A stretch of DNA of 64,000 nt from Streptomyces pristinaespiralis. Lineage in GTDB: Bacteria; Actinomycetota; Actinomycetes; Streptomycetales; Streptomycetaceae. Shown here piece by piece: positions 9,083 to 21,694 of the stretch. The notes below the pieces were generated by a model. That model had not been told where the DNA came from. It searched no databases and saw only the letters and a list, made by a program, of their open reading frames with translations. The position numbers were made by a program, and so were the translations under genes. How positions within the stretch are numbered: the stretch's first letter is position 1; each line of letters starts with the position of its first letter. The stretch covers positions 2,976,001 through 3,040,000 of the forward strand of contig NZ_CP011340.1 in assembly GCF_001278075.1 (NCBI RefSeq), written 5' to 3'.

Positions 9083-9457
9083 CTAGCGCACCGCCACCGC
9101 ACGCAGACGGACGTCGGCGCGCCGCTCGGCGGCGGCGTCCGTGTCCGACTTGGCGCGCTCCAGCGCACGCTCGGCGCGCTGGACGTCGATCTCGTCCGCC
9201 AGCTCGGCGATCTCCGCCAGCAGCGACAGCTTGTTGTCCGCGAACGAGATGAAACCACCGTGCACCGCGGCGACGACGGTCCCACCCTCGCTCGTACGAA
9301 TGGTCACCGGGCCCGATTCCAGCACACCGAGCAGCGGCTGGTGACCGGGCATGACGCCGATGTCGCCGGACGTGGTGCGCGCGACGACCAGGGTGGCCTC
9401 GCCGGACCAGACACTACGGTCGGCGGCGACCAGCTCGACGTGCAGCTCAGCAGCCAA
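9083..9457 (-). CDS. atpC: ATP synthase F1 epsilon subunit
   Basis: 124 residues, the usual actinobacterial length. An N-terminal beta-sandwich (ELHVELVAADRSVWSGEA, GDIGVMPGHQPLL) is followed by a short two-helix tail. It forms the central stalk with gamma and restrains ATP hydrolysis. It is the last gene of the operon, separated from atpD by 110 bp containing a 12-bp hairpin, unlike the tight spacing upstream. Confidence 0.97.
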   Translation of the reverse strand: MAAELHVELVAADRSVWSGEATLVVARTTSGDIGVMPGHQPLLGVLESGPVTIRTSEGGTVVAAVHGGFISFADNKLSLLAEIAELADEIDVQRAERALERAKSDTDAAAERRADVRLRAVAVR

Positions 9458-9523
9458 GGTTGGCTCCTCGGGTCACCACCCGGCGGTCATGCCGGGTGTT
9501 GGGTCAATTCTAAGGGGCGTGAA

Positions 9524-9552
9524 GAAGGGGGCGGGACGTGCCCGCCCCCTTC
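9524..9552 (-). terminator. Intra-operon hairpin between atpD and atpC
   Basis: A 12-bp perfect stem GAAGGGGGCGGG / CCCGCCCCCTTC with a 5-nt loop begins about 15 nt after the atpD stop. It may act as a partial terminator or 3' stabiliser that sets epsilon levels below beta. Confidence 0.6.
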
Positions 9553-9567
9553 AGCGAGTCATGTGAC

Positions 9568-11927
<2,360 letters not shown>

Positions 11928-11948
11928 GAGTCAGGTCCCTTCCGTCGT

Positions 11949-13541
11949 CTACTTGGCGGTGCTGACCGGAGCGTCCTCGCCCAGAAGCTTGCCGTCCGAG
12001 GTCTCGAACTGCTTCTTGAACGCGGCGATGGCGTCAGCGACGGACTGGAGGGTGTCGTCCGACATCTTGCCGCCCTCGGCGATGCTGGTCAGAAGCTCCT
12101 TGCGCTCACGGCGCAGGTGCTCCAGCAGCTCCGACTCGAAGCGACGGATGTCGGCGACCGGGACGTCGTCCATCTTGCCGGTGGTACCGGCCCAGACGGA
12201 GACGACCTGCTCCTCGACGGGCATCGGCTGGTACTGGGCCTGCTTCAGCAGCTCGACCATGCGCTTGCCGCGCTCCATCTGAGCCTTGGAGGCCGCGTCC
12301 AGGTCGGAACCGAAGGCGGCGAACGCCTCCAGCTCGCGGTACTGGGCGAGGTCCACGCGCAGACGGCCGGAGACCTGCTTCATGGCCTTGTGCTGGGCGG
12401 AACCACCCACACGGGAGACCGAGATACCGACGTTCAGGGCCGGACGCTGGCCGGCGTTGAACAGGTCGGACTCCAGGAAGCACTGGCCGTCGGTGATGGA
12501 GATGACGTTGGTCGGGATGAACGCCGACACGTCGTTCGCCTTGGTCTCGACGATCGGCAGACCGGTCATCGAACCGGCGCCCATGTCGTCGGAGAGCTTG
12601 GCGCAGCGCTCCAGCAGACGCGAGTGCAGGTAGAAGACGTCACCCGGGTAGGCCTCACGGCCCGGCGGGCGGCGCAGCAGCAGGGACACGGCGCGGTAGG
12701 CGTCGGCCTGCTTCGAGAGGTCGTCGAAGATGATGAGGACGTGCTTGCCGTCGTACATCCAGTGCTGGCCGATGGCCGAGCCGGTGTACGGGGCCAGGTA
12801 CTTGAAGCCGGCCGGGTCGGACGCCGGGGCGGCGACGATCGTCGTGTACTCGAGCGCGCCGGCCTCTTCCAGGGCGCCGCGAACGGACGCGATGGTCGAG
12901 CCCTTCTGGCCGATGGCGACGTAGATGCAGCGGACCTGCTTCTTCGGGTCGCCGGAACGCCAGTTGTCACGCTGGTTGATGATCGTGTCGACAGCCAGAG
13001 CGGTCTTGCCGGTCTGACGGTCACCAATGATCAGCTGACGCTGGCCGCGGCCGATCGGCACCATGGCGTCGACGGCCTTGTAGCCGGTCTGCATCGGCTC
13101 GTGCACCGACTTACGGGCCATGACGCCCGGGGCCTGCAGCTCAAGGGCGCGGCGGCCCTCGGTCGCGATCTCGCCGAGGCCGTCGATCGGGTTGCCGAGC
13201 GGGTCGACGACACGGCCCAGGTAGCCCTCGCCGACACCGACCGAGAGGACCTCACCGGTGCGGGTGACCGGCTGACCCTCCTCGATACCGTTGAACTCGC
13301 CGAGGACGATCGCACCGATCTCGCGCTCCTCGAGGTTGAGGGCGAGACCGAGGGTGCCGTCCTCGAACTTCAGCAGCTCGTTCGCCATGGCCGAGGGAAG
13401 ACCCTCGACCTTCGCGATACCGTCGCCGGCCAGGCTGACCGTGCCGACCTCCTCGCGCGAGGCCGCGTCCGGCTGGTACGACTGGACAAAGTTCTCCAGC
13501 GCGTCCCGGATCTCCTCCGGCCGGATCGTGAGCTCCGCCAT
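11949..13541 (-). CDS. atpA: ATP synthase F1 alpha subunit
   Basis: 530 residues from ATG 13541 ([15 protein letters not shown]). The P-loop GDRQTGKTA and the alpha/beta signature [17 protein letters not shown] are present. It is the non-catalytic nucleotide-binding subunit and anchors the peripheral stalk through delta. The longer open frame upstream reads through an untranslated 130-bp spacer and is rejected as a start. Confidence 0.98.
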   Translation of the reverse strand: MAELTIRPEEIRDALENFVQSYQPDAASREEVGTVSLAGDGIAKVEGLPSAMANELLKFEDGTLGLALNLEEREIGAIVLGEFNGIEEGQPVTRTGEVLSVGVGEGYLGRVVDPLGNPIDGLGEIATEGRRALELQAPGVMARKSVHEPMQTGYKAVDAMVPIGRGQRQLIIGDRQTGKTALAVDTIINQRDNWRSGDPKKQVRCIYVAIGQKGSTIASVRGALEEAGALEYTTIVAAPASDPAGFKYLAPYTGSAIGQHWMYDGKHVLIIFDDLSKQADAYRAVSLLLRRPPGREAYPGDVFYLHSRLLERCAKLSDDMGAGSMTGLPIVETKANDVSAFIPTNVISITDGQCFLESDLFNAGQRPALNVGISVSRVGGSAQHKAMKQVSGRLRVDLAQYRELEAFAAFGSDLDAASKAQMERGKRMVELLKQAQYQPMPVEEQVVSVWAGTTGKMDDVPVADIRRFESELLEHLRRERKELLTSIAEGGKMSDDTLQSVADAIAAFKKQFETSDGKLLGEDAPVSTAK

Positions 13542-13674
13542 CTGGGTTCCCTGCTCTCCTTGTTGGGCCCGAAGTTTCTTTGGGGGTCTGGGGGCCGACC
13601 CCCAGGAATCTTCTGCAATCTCTGCACGGCCCAACCGGGCCGCTGGTCTTGCTGTTCTGTTCTGCGCTGTGCCG

Positions 13675-14490
13675 TCAGCCGGCCATGCGGCGGGTCGCCT
13701 CTTCGAGGCGCTCCGCGACGGTGCCGTTGATGAGCTCGTCACCGACCCGCACCGAGATCCCGCCGAGGACCGTGGGGTCCACTTCGAGGTTGAGGTGCAT
13801 GTCACGGCCGTACATCCGCGCCAGACCGGCGCCGAGGCGCTGCTTCTGCGCCTCGGTCAGCGGCACCGCCGACGTGACGACGGCGACCATCCGGTCCCGC
13901 CGCGCCGCGGCGAGCTTGGACAGGGACTCGAGTCCCGACTCCAGGCTACGTCCCCGCGGATGCGTGACGAGACGGACGACCAGACGCTCGGTGACCGGGT
14001 CGGCCTTGCCGCCGAGCAGGCTGCCGAGCAGCTCGCCCTTGGCGGACGTCGTGGCCGACTGGTTGGTCAGCGCCGACCGAAGGTCGTTGCTGGACGAAAG
14101 GATCCGGCCGAAGCGGAACAGCTCGTCCTCGACGTTGTCGAGCACACCGGTCCGCTGCGCCGCGGTGAGGTCGGCGGTGCTCGCCAGCTCCTCGAGCGAG
14201 TCGACCAGGTCGCGCGACTGCGACCAGCGGGACCGGACCATGCCCTTGACCAGGTCGGCGGTCTCGCCGCTGACCTGACCCGCGAAGATGCGTCCGGCCA
14301 GCTCGGCCTTGGCCTCGGCGGCCTGCGCCGGGTCGGTGAGGACCCGACGCAGCGACACCTCTCGGTCGAGCAGCGCGGTGACGGCGGCCAGCTCGCCGGC
14401 GAGCTTCGCCGCGTCGACCGACGTGTTGTCGGTCAGCGCGTCGAGCGACTCGTGCGCGGCGGCCAGCGCCTCGCGGCTGGCTCCGTTCAT
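13675..14490 (-). CDS. atpH: ATP synthase F1 delta subunit
   Basis: 271 residues, the long actinobacterial form. The OSCP-like N-terminal helices are followed by the C-terminal motif [21 protein letters not shown]. It connects the b-subunit stalk to alpha. Its ATG overlaps the atpF stop by 4 bp (ATGA). Confidence 0.96.
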   Translation of the reverse strand: MNGASREALAAAHESLDALTDNTSVDAAKLAGELAAVTALLDREVSLRRVLTDPAQAAEAKAELAGRIFAGQVSGETADLVKGMVRSRWSQSRDLVDSLEELASTADLTAAQRTGVLDNVEDELFRFGRILSSSNDLRSALTNQSATTSAKGELLGSLLGGKADPVTERLVVRLVTHPRGRSLESGLESLSKLAAARRDRMVAVVTSAVPLTEAQKQRLGAGLARMYGRDMHLNLEVDPTVLGGISVRVGDELINGTVAERLEEATRRMAG

Positions 14491-15041
14491 CGGGTGGCCT
14501 CTGCCTTCGAAGCGCCGTCCTCGAGCGAGTCGAGGAAGCGGTCGATGGTGCGGCTCTGGCGGGCGTGGTCCTCGAGGGACTCGCCGACCAGCTTGCCGGC
14601 CAGGTCGGTGGCGAGCTTGCCCACGTCCTGACGCAGCGCCGAGGCAGCGGCCTTGCGGTCGGCCTCGATCTGGGCGTGGCCGGCCGCGATGATCTCCTCA
14701 CGCTGCCGCTGGCCTTCCGCCTTCATCTCCTGGATGATCGCGGTGCCCTGCTCGGTCGCCTCCTGGCGCAGCCGGGCAGCCTCGTGACGGGCCTCGGCGA
14801 GCTGAGCCTTGTACTGCTCCAGAACGCTCTCGGCTTCGGTCTTGGCCGCGTCGGCCTTCTCGATACCGCCTTCGATGGCCTCGCGGCGCTCTTCCAGAAC
14901 CTTGTTGATGTTCGGGAGGAGCTTCTTGGCGAGGAAGCCGAAGACGATGACGAAGGCGATCAGGCCGATGACGAGCTCGGGAATCGGCGGGATGAGCGGG
15001 TTTTCCGCACCTTCCTGCGCGAGCTGAACCAGGGGGTTCAC
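14487..15041 (-). CDS. atpF: ATP synthase Fo subunit b
   Basis: 184 residues. One transmembrane segment near residues 20-42 (ELVIGLIAFVIVFGFLA) is followed by a long charged, Ala/Glu-rich amphipathic helix forming the peripheral stalk. It overlaps atpH by 4 bp, lying between atpE and atpH as in all Streptomyces. Confidence 0.96.
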   Translation of the reverse strand: MNPLVQLAQEGAENPLIPPIPELVIGLIAFVIVFGFLAKKLLPNINKVLEERREAIEGGIEKADAAKTEAESVLEQYKAQLAEARHEAARLRQEATEQGTAIIQEMKAEGQRQREEIIAAGHAQIEADRKAAASALRQDVGKLATDLAGKLVGESLEDHARQSRTIDRFLDSLEDGASKAEATR

Positions 15042-15082
15042 ATCAGTGCCTTTCGTCTGTTTCTACTGGACCGGCCCGAGGA

Positions 15083-15397
<315 letters not shown>

Positions 15398-16219
15398 TCA
15401 GTGGTGCTCGGCGAGCGCGCCCTGGATGTAGGTGCAGGTCAGGAGGACGAAGACGTACGCCTGAACCGCCTGGATGAAGAGTTCGAATGCCGTCATGACG
15501 ACGACCATCACGAACGAGACGCCGGCGTAGGCGAAGCCGATGCCGTTCAGCAGGTACCAGCTGGCGATCGTGAAGAGCAGCAGCAGCGTGTGACCCGCGA
15601 ACATGTTCGCGAAGAGACGGACCGCGTGAGTGAACGGGCGGACCAGGAGGTTCGAGAACAGCTCGATGGTCGCGGCGAGGTAGGCAACCGGGCCGAGCGA
15701 CTTGTCGAAGCCGGTGATGTTCTTCCACGCTCCGCCCCAGCCGTGGCGCTTGAACGTCAGGCTGACCCACAGGATGTAGACGATCAGCGCCAGGACCATC
15801 GGGTAGGCGATGATCGACGTCACCGGGAACTGCGCCAGCGGGATGATCGACCAGAGGTTCATCACCCAGACGAAGAAGAACAGCGAGACCACGAGCGGGA
15901 CGTACTTCTCGCCCTCACGCTTGCCGATCGTCTCGTAGACGATGCCACGGCGGATGAAGTCGTAGCCGGCTTCGGCAACCATCTGCAGCTTGCCGGGCAC
16001 CACCTGGGGCTTACGGAAGGCAGCCCAGAAGAAGCCGACGATGATGATCGAGCCGAGCAGGGCGAGCAGCATCGTCTTGTTGAAGTACAGGTTGCTGTCC
16101 GCGTCGCCCCACAGGGGCTCGAACAGGAACGAGTGCAGGCCCGGTGCCGGAAAGCCACAACCGTCGAAGATGTGGCAGTCGGTCTCGAAGGCGAGCACCT
16201 GCGTCGGGTCAGCACTCAC
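15398..16219 (-). CDS. atpB: ATP synthase Fo subunit a
   Basis: 273 residues from GTG 16219, chosen because AAGGAG lies 6 nt upstream; a 12-residue longer frame is less likely. It is a polytopic membrane protein with the essential Arg in helix 4 (NLLVRPFTHAVRLFANMFAGH), forming the proton half-channels against the c-ring. It is the first structural subunit after atpI. Confidence 0.96.
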   Translation of the reverse strand: MSADPTQVLAFETDCHIFDGCGFPAPGLHSFLFEPLWGDADSNLYFNKTMLLALLGSIIIVGFFWAAFRKPQVVPGKLQMVAEAGYDFIRRGIVYETIGKREGEKYVPLVVSLFFFVWVMNLWSIIPLAQFPVTSIIAYPMVLALIVYILWVSLTFKRHGWGGAWKNITGFDKSLGPVAYLAATIELFSNLLVRPFTHAVRLFANMFAGHTLLLLFTIASWYLLNGIGFAYAGVSFVMVVVMTAFELFIQAVQAYVFVLLTCTYIQGALAEHH

Positions 16220-16444
16220 CGCGGGCTCCTTCAGCGTGGCGCATAGGTACGGCAACCTCGTTGTGTCGGCGCGGCAGACAGCCGCGGTTCGGCACTGGAC
16301 TGGTGTTTCGAATGGTGGGGCGGCAGTGGGGCATCAAGCCTCGCGAATAAGCAGGCGTCAGCTCAGATGCCCGCGCCCGCGATGCCGCAGTTGGCACCGG
16401 ACGATAGCAGGATCCCGAACGCGCCTTTATACCGGCCCTACCCC

Positions 16445-16882
16445 TCACGACGTCTGCCCCTTGTTTCCGGGCTTGTTGCCGGTCGAGGAGTCGGGTTCGA
16501 CGTAAAGAATCTTGGCCTTCATGTGCGCGCGGGTCTGCGCGCCGATCCAGACGAGGGTCAGCGCGACCAGCGTGATGGCGAAGGCCTTGGGGTTGAACAA
16601 CGTGGTGTTCTTGAACATCGCGACAAAGATGAACAGCAACAGCAACTGAGCTGTGTAGAGCATCAGACCCATCGCCTGGAACAGCTGCGGAAGCGACTTC
16701 GCCACGCGCTGCAGGACGTAGAGCCCGATGCCCATGAAGAGGATCACCACCAGCGTGGCCACGATCGCCCCGATCGCGCCCTTGCCACCCGCGACCACAG
16801 CGCTGACGACGGCGGCAACAGCGCCGGCGACTGCGGTGGGTACGGCGGCATGAACAAGGGTGCGTGCGTCGTTGGACGGCAT
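16445..16882 (-). CDS. atpI: ATP synthase-associated membrane protein AtpI
   Basis: 145 residues from ATG 16882 with GGAG 9 nt upstream. About four hydrophobic segments and a basic C-terminal tail are visible. It sits at the head of the atp operon, 225 bp upstream of atpB. AtpI family proteins assist c-ring assembly or cation handling. It is poorly conserved, so identification rests largely on position and topology. Confidence 0.85.
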   Translation of the reverse strand: MPSNDARTLVHAAVPTAVAGAVAAVVSAVVAGGKGAIGAIVATLVVILFMGIGLYVLQRVAKSLPQLFQAMGLMLYTAQLLLLFIFVAMFKNTTLFNPKAFAITLVALTLVWIGAQTRAHMKAKILYVEPDSSTGNKPGNKGQTS

Positions 16883-17063
16883 GGCGGCATCTCCGCTTGC
16901 TGGTGGGGGCAAAGTGGTGTCGTCATGGACGAGCGTAGGCCCGGTCCCGAGATGGGCCTCGGGGGCCAACGAACCGTCGCACTACGGTCCTTCGGCGCTG
17001 TCTCCGGGTCTCGTGAACGGTATCACAAACTATTTGATGAGGTCTTTACCCAGTGGTGTGCCA

Positions 17064-17081
17064 ACTCTCACACATGAGAGT
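17064..17081. promoter_or_regulatory. Inverted repeat upstream of atpI
   Basis: ACTCTCA and TGAGAGT are separated by CACA in the 445-bp gap before atpI. This gap must hold the operon promoter. It is a candidate operator; no clear -35/-10 pair was identified by eye, and nothing else is seen in 16883-17327. Confidence 0.3.
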
Positions 17082-17327
17082 GAACGCGCCCGTGTGTGCA
17101 CGACAAGCGGGTGTTTTGTCTGGTAATGCACCGCTCTGCCCGTCAGGCGTCAGCCGAAGACCACGTACTTGCCCCCATGGGAGTACAGGAGTCGGCCGCT
17201 GCCCGGCCATCACGCCCGCGCGGCCGCGTCACCGGGCGTGACGCGGCAGCGCGGACGGCACATGACTTCCCATAAACCTGGGCGGCCGGACGGCCTAGGG
17301 CCGGTTCAAAGCGCTGGGAGCGAGGCC

Positions 17328-18668
17328 TCAGCGCGCGGAGTCCGCCTTGCTCCGCTCCGTGAAGCGGGCCCGTGGTCCCACCGCCGTCGCGCCGTTGACG
17401 CCGCTGACACCCACGCCGACCGGCACGCGCTCCTCCTCCTGCTCCGGAGCCGCCGTGCCGTCCCGTCCGGGACCGCCGGCCGTGGCCGCCCTTGTCCTCC
17501 GACGGCGGCGATACCGCGGCGGGACCATGCCCTCCGCCCAGTTCGGCGTCCTCGGCGTGAAGCGCGGCAGCAGCAACAGCACCAGGCCGATCGCGCTCAG
17601 CACCACCACCGCGAGCACGATCCACATCGACGCCGAGTGGATGGAGTACGCGACGACGCCGAAGGCGATCAGCGCCGACCAGAAGTACATGATCAGCACG
17701 GCCCGGCTGTGCGAGTGGCCGACCTCGAGGAGGCGGTGGTGGAGGTGGCCGCGGTCCGCCGCGAACGGGGACTGGCCCTTCCACGTACGGCGGACGATCG
17801 CCAGCAGCAGGTCCGCGACCGGGATCGCGATGATCGTCAGCGGCAGCAGCAGCGGGATGAAGACCGGCAGCGCCGCGTGCGTGGCCTGACGGGTACCGCC
17901 CTCGAAGATCCGCAGGGCGTCCATGTCCACCTGACCGGTCACGGAGATCGCGGCCGCCGCGAGGACGAGGCCGATCAGCATCGAGCCGGAGTCGCCCATG
18001 AAGATCCTGGCGGGGTGCATGTTGTGCGGCAGGAAGCCCAGGCACATGCCCATCAGGATCGCGGTGAACAGGGTGGCGGGGGACGCCGCCTCGATGCCGT
18101 AGCTGAACCAGATCCGGTACGCGTAGAGGAAGAACGCCGCGGCCGCGATGCAGACCATGCCGGCCGCGAGACCGTCGAGGCCGTCGACGAAGTTCACCGC
18201 GTTGATGGTGATGACGACGAGGGCGACGGTGAGCAGGGTCCCCTGCCAGCTCGTCAGCGAGACGGTGCCCACGCCCGGGACCGGGATCCACAGGATCGTC
18301 AGACCCTGTACGACCATGACGCCCGCCGCGATCATCTGGCCGCCCAGTTTGATCAGGGCGTCGATCTCGAACTTGTCGTCCAGGACGCCGATGATCCAGA
18401 TCAGGGCGGCGCCGGACAGCAGCGCGCGTGGTTCGTTCGACAGCTCGAAGACACTGTTCAGGTTCTCCAGATGGTCGGCGACCAGCAGTCCGGCGCACAG
18501 GCCGAAGAACATGGCGATGCCGCCGAGCCGGGGTGTCGGCTCGCGGTGCACGTCACGGGCGCGGATCTCCGGCATCGCGCCGGTGGCGATGGCGAACTTC
18601 CTCACCGGCCCGGTGAGCAGATACGTCACCGCGGCCGTGACACATAGCGTCAGCAGGTAATCACGCAC
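17328..18668 (-). CDS. Undecaprenyl-phosphate N-acetylglucosaminyl 1-phosphate transferase (WecA/TagO/MraY family)
   Basis: 446 residues from GTG 18668; a GTG 13 codons upstream is also possible. About 10-11 transmembrane helices carry the family catalytic loops: DDKFEIDALIKL, NAVNFVDGLDGLAAG with the Mg-binding Asp residues, and the C-terminal HLHHRLLEVGHSH. It starts lipid-linked glycan or teichoic-acid-like synthesis on undecaprenyl phosphate at the inner face of the membrane. The C-terminal 80 residues are basic and Pro-rich and lie in the cytoplasm. It lies between glyA2 and the atp operon. Confidence 0.92.
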   Translation of the reverse strand: MRDYLLTLCVTAAVTYLLTGPVRKFAIATGAMPEIRARDVHREPTPRLGGIAMFFGLCAGLLVADHLENLNSVFELSNEPRALLSGAALIWIIGVLDDKFEIDALIKLGGQMIAAGVMVVQGLTILWIPVPGVGTVSLTSWQGTLLTVALVVITINAVNFVDGLDGLAAGMVCIAAAAFFLYAYRIWFSYGIEAASPATLFTAILMGMCLGFLPHNMHPARIFMGDSGSMLIGLVLAAAAISVTGQVDMDALRIFEGGTRQATHAALPVFIPLLLPLTIIAIPVADLLLAIVRRTWKGQSPFAADRGHLHHRLLEVGHSHSRAVLIMYFWSALIAFGVVAYSIHSASMWIVLAVVVLSAIGLVLLLLPRFTPRTPNWAEGMVPPRYRRRRRTRAATAGGPGRDGTAAPEQEEERVPVGVGVSGVNGATAVGPRARFTERSKADSAR

Positions 18669-18785
18669 GGGCTGCCCCACAGGAATCGCTGGCCATCTCA
18701 GCCCCACACCTTAGCTGTGGTAGCCACATGCTTGAGGACACGCGGGGCTCCGTGATGGTTGCACGCCGACGGCACAGCAATGCTG

Positions 18786-20051
18786 CTACCCCGCGAACGG
18801 AGGGAATCCCGCGACGAGACCCTGCACCTTTCCACGGATGTCGTGCGGCTCCCCCTGCTCCCGCAGCGCCGCCGTGAACAGCGTCGCGATCCGGCCCATC
18901 TCCCTCCGGCCCATGCCCTGCGTGGTGACGGCGGCGGTACCGAGCCGGATGCCCCGTCCGTCCCCGTACGGCAGCGCGCAGGTGTCCAGGACGATGCCGG
19001 CGGCGGCGAGCCGGCCACGGGCCACCCTGCCGTCGATGCCGAGAGGCGCCGTGTCCGCGCCGACGATGTGGGTGTCCGTGCCGTCCGTCAGCACGGCGAA
19101 GCCCTCCGCGGCGAGCGCGTCGGCCAGTTCCCGCGCGTTCGCGACGACCTGGTGCGCGTACGCGGTGAACGCGGGCGTCGCCGCCTCCCCGAAGGCGACG
19201 GCCTTCGCGGCGATCGTGTGCATCTGGGCCCCGCCCTGGGTGAACGGGAACACCGCCCGGTCGATGCGCTCCGCCAGCTCCGAGCCGCACAGGATCATCC
19301 CGCCGCGCGGACCGCGCAGGACCTTGTGGGTGGTGGCGCACACCACGTCCGCGTACGGCACGGGATTCGGCGCCGCGCCGCCGGCGACGAGACCGATGGG
19401 GTGCGCGGCGTCCGCGATCAGATAGGCGCCGACCTCGTCCGCGATGTCGCGGAACGCCTCGTAGTCGGGATGGCGGGGATAGGAGATCGAGCCGCAGACG
19501 ATCGCCTTCGGCCGGTGCTGCCGGGCCAGATGGCGCACCTGGGGGTAGTCGATGAGCCCGGTCTCCGCGTCCACCCCGTAGGCGACGAAGTCGAACCACC
19601 GGCCGGAGAAGTTCGCCGGCGAACCGTGCGTGAGGTGCCCGCCGTACGGGAGCCCCATGGCGAGCACCGTGTCACCGGGGCGCAGCAGGGCCGCGTACGC
19701 CGCGAGGACCGCGGAGGAGCCGGAGTGCGGCTGCACATTGGCGTGTTCGGCGCCGAAGAGAGCCGTCGCCCGCTCGATGGCGATGCGCTCGGCGGCGTCG
19801 ACGAGCTCGCAACCGCCGTGATGGCGGGCGCCCGGATAGCCCTCCGCGTACTTGTTGGCGAGCGGCGACCCGAGGGCGGCGAGCACCGCGGGGGAGGTGA
19901 AGTTCTCCGCGGCGATGAGCTGAAGGGTGGTTGCCTGCCGCTGCGACTCCCCGAAGAGGATGTCCGCGATCTGGGGATCCTGGCGGCGCAGTGCCTCGAA
20001 AGCCGTCGACGGCACGGAAGGCACTGCGCGGGCTTCATCGGTGACGGACAT
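18786..20051 (-). CDS. glyA: Serine hydroxymethyltransferase-family PLP enzyme (second glyA-type)
   Basis: 421 residues from ATG 20051 with GGAG 5 nt upstream. PLP enzyme fold type I: the Schiff-base Lys lies in TTHKVLRGPRGG, and IAAENFTSPAVLAALGSPLANKYAEGYPG and HSGSSAVLAAY are family motifs. It interconverts serine and glycine with tetrahydrofolate. Streptomyces usually carry a second housekeeping glyA elsewhere, so this copy may serve a specialised pool. It lies between a long repeat-filled gap and the WecA-like gene. Confidence 0.9.
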   Translation of the reverse strand: MSVTDEARAVPSVPSTAFEALRRQDPQIADILFGESQRQATTLQLIAAENFTSPAVLAALGSPLANKYAEGYPGARHHGGCELVDAAERIAIERATALFGAEHANVQPHSGSSAVLAAYAALLRPGDTVLAMGLPYGGHLTHGSPANFSGRWFDFVAYGVDAETGLIDYPQVRHLARQHRPKAIVCGSISYPRHPDYEAFRDIADEVGAYLIADAAHPIGLVAGGAAPNPVPYADVVCATTHKVLRGPRGGMILCGSELAERIDRAVFPFTQGGAQMHTIAAKAVAFGEAATPAFTAYAHQVVANARELADALAAEGFAVLTDGTDTHIVGADTAPLGIDGRVARGRLAAAGIVLDTCALPYGDGRGIRLGTAAVTTQGMGRREMGRIATLFTAALREQGEPHDIRGKVQGLVAGFPPFAG

Positions 20052-20177
20052 GACGGCTCCGGGGCCTCGGGGGGAGCTGCGGCACATCCAATGTAGAACC
20101 GGCGGAGCGCGGCCGCGCGGCACGTGCGCAAGACGGTTACGGGCGCCGGGCCGCCTTGCGGCTGTCCTCTCGGACTC

Positions 20178-20735
20178 CGCGTCCGGCCCGGCGGCCGTGG
20201 GACGTGCTCGCACTGCCCGGAACCTTTGCGGGCCCCGGACCGCGGATGCCTGCGCCTGTCCCTGCGGAGTCCCCTGACCGCCCGGCGTTCGTGGGACGCG
20301 CCAGACATCCCGGAACCGCCACAGGTCCCGGACCCGTTGCCTGCTGCTGTCCCCGCGGAGTCCCCTAACCGCCCGGCGTTCGTGGGACGTGCTCGCACTT
20401 CCCGGAACCGGCACGGGTCCCGGACGCCTGCTCCTGTCCCCACGGACTCCCCGTCCGGCCCGGCGGCCGTGGGACGCGCCCACACTTCCCGGAACCGGTG
20501 CGGGTCCCCGACCCGGTTGCCTGCGGCTGTCCCCGCGGACTCCCCGTCCGGCCCGGCGGCCGTGGGACGCGCCCACACTTCCCGGAACCGGTGCGGGTCC
20601 CCGACCCGGTTGCCTGCGGCTGTCCCCGCGGACTCCCCCAACCGCCCGGCGGCCGTGGGACGTACTCGCACTGCCCGGAACCGGCACGGGTCCCGGACGC
20701 CTGCTCCTGTCCCTGCGGACTCCGGAAGGAGTCCC
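20178..20735. repeat. Six degenerate tandem repeats of about 92 bp
   Basis: A unit anchored on CCGTGGGACG or TCGTGGGACG recurs at about 20197, 20291, 20383, 20469, 20562 and 20655, giving spacings of 94, 92, 86, 93 and 93 bp. Units 4 and 5 are almost identical. Spacings are not all multiples of three, so no reading frame is kept and the array is judged non-coding. Each unit holds AACCGG...CCGGTT and other short inverted repeats, suggesting RNA or DNA structure. The rest of the 20052-21043 gap is GC-rich with a 7-bp stem near 20777-20797. Confidence 0.85.
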
Positions 20736-21043
20736 CACTCCCCCGGGCGGGCCGGACCGGGTGCGCCTGTGGGCGGGGCTTCGAACCCCGCCTCGGCCTG
20801 GGCCGTGCCAGGCCCACGGACGGGCGTGCGTGCCGCTGTGCGCAGCCGACGCGCCTGCGGGCGGGCGTCGGCCTTCACGGGCGCGTCGGCGAGGGCAGCT
20901 CCAGCCCCGCCGGCGACTGAGGCGCGACCGCGCCATGCGCGCGAGACCGGCGACGCGGCGCGCGCGGGGACTCGTCCCCTACGCGGCGGCCACGGAACAG
21001 CCCGCCCCCGGCGGCCCCGCATCCGCGGCCACGCGCCCCGCCG

Positions 21044-21694
21044 TCAGGACCGCGCCCGTACCCCCGTCAGCGCCGTGACCACCGGGTCCAGCGCCTGGTG
21101 GATCTCGTCGCCGATCGAACGGAAGAACGTGATCGGCGCCCCGTACGGATCGAACACCTCGTCCGCGTCCGGGCTCGGGGCCAGCAGCCAGCCCCGCAGG
21201 GCCGCCGCCGCCCGCACCAGCGCGCGCGCACGCTCGACGACGCCGTCCTCGCGGGGGTCCGGGAGGGTTGCAGGGTCTATGGCGCGCACGAGGCGCGTGA
21301 ACTCCTTGAGCGTGAAGGTCCGCAGGCCCGCCGAGTGGCCCATCGAGATGACCTGCGCGCGATGGTCGCGGGTGGCCGTCAGGACGAGGTCCGCGCGGAT
21401 GACGTGCTCGTCGAGCAGTTCCCGCCCGACGAACCCGCTCGCGTCCGCGCCGAAGTCCGCGAGGACGATCTCGGCGTTGGCCTCCATCGGGGCGCCCTCG
21501 TGGCCCCAGGTGCCGGCGCTCTCCACGATCAGGCCGCCCGTGAGGGGATCGCCGAGGCGGTCGCTCAGGGCATGGCGGGTCAGCCGCTCGGTGATGGGCG
21601 AGCGGCAGACGTTGCCGGTGCTGACGTGGAGGATGCGGAAGGCCTGGCCCGTGCTGCTGGTTTCCGCTATGCCACGCCCCTCAGGGGCGGTCAA
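21044..21694 (-). CDS. Low-molecular-weight protein tyrosine phosphatase-like protein, nucleophile Cys replaced by Ser
   Basis: 216 residues, longer than the 150-160 typical of LMW-PTPs. The P-loop reads VSTGNVCRSP where active enzymes have C-T-G-N-x-C-R-S, so the catalytic Cys is a Ser (AGC codon). The general-acid region LPDPREDG and the Arg of the P-loop remain. The start is TTG 21694, overlapping the stop of the upstream Sua5 gene (TTGA), so the two are coupled. It may be a phosphotyrosine-binding pseudophosphatase. The same substitution may be conserved in the genus, which I cannot test here. Confidence 0.8.
   Translation of the reverse strand: MTAPEGRGIAETSSTGQAFRILHVSTGNVCRSPITERLTRHALSDRLGDPLTGGLIVESAGTWGHEGAPMEANAEIVLADFGADASGFVGRELLDEHVIRADLVLTATRDHRAQVISMGHSAGLRTFTLKEFTRLVRAIDPATLPDPREDGVVERARALVRAAAALRGWLLAPSPDADEVFDPYGAPITFFRSIGDEIHQALDPVVTALTGVRARS

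Noticed and set aside
17177..17275. Short frame [17 protein letters not shown] downstream of the WecA-like gene
   Set aside because: Only 32 codons, no supporting context; left unannotated.
20780..20797. GCGGGG-CTTCGAA-CCCCGC resembles a tRNA T arm
   Set aside because: It is a simple 7-bp hairpin with no acceptor, D or anticodon arms around it on either strand.
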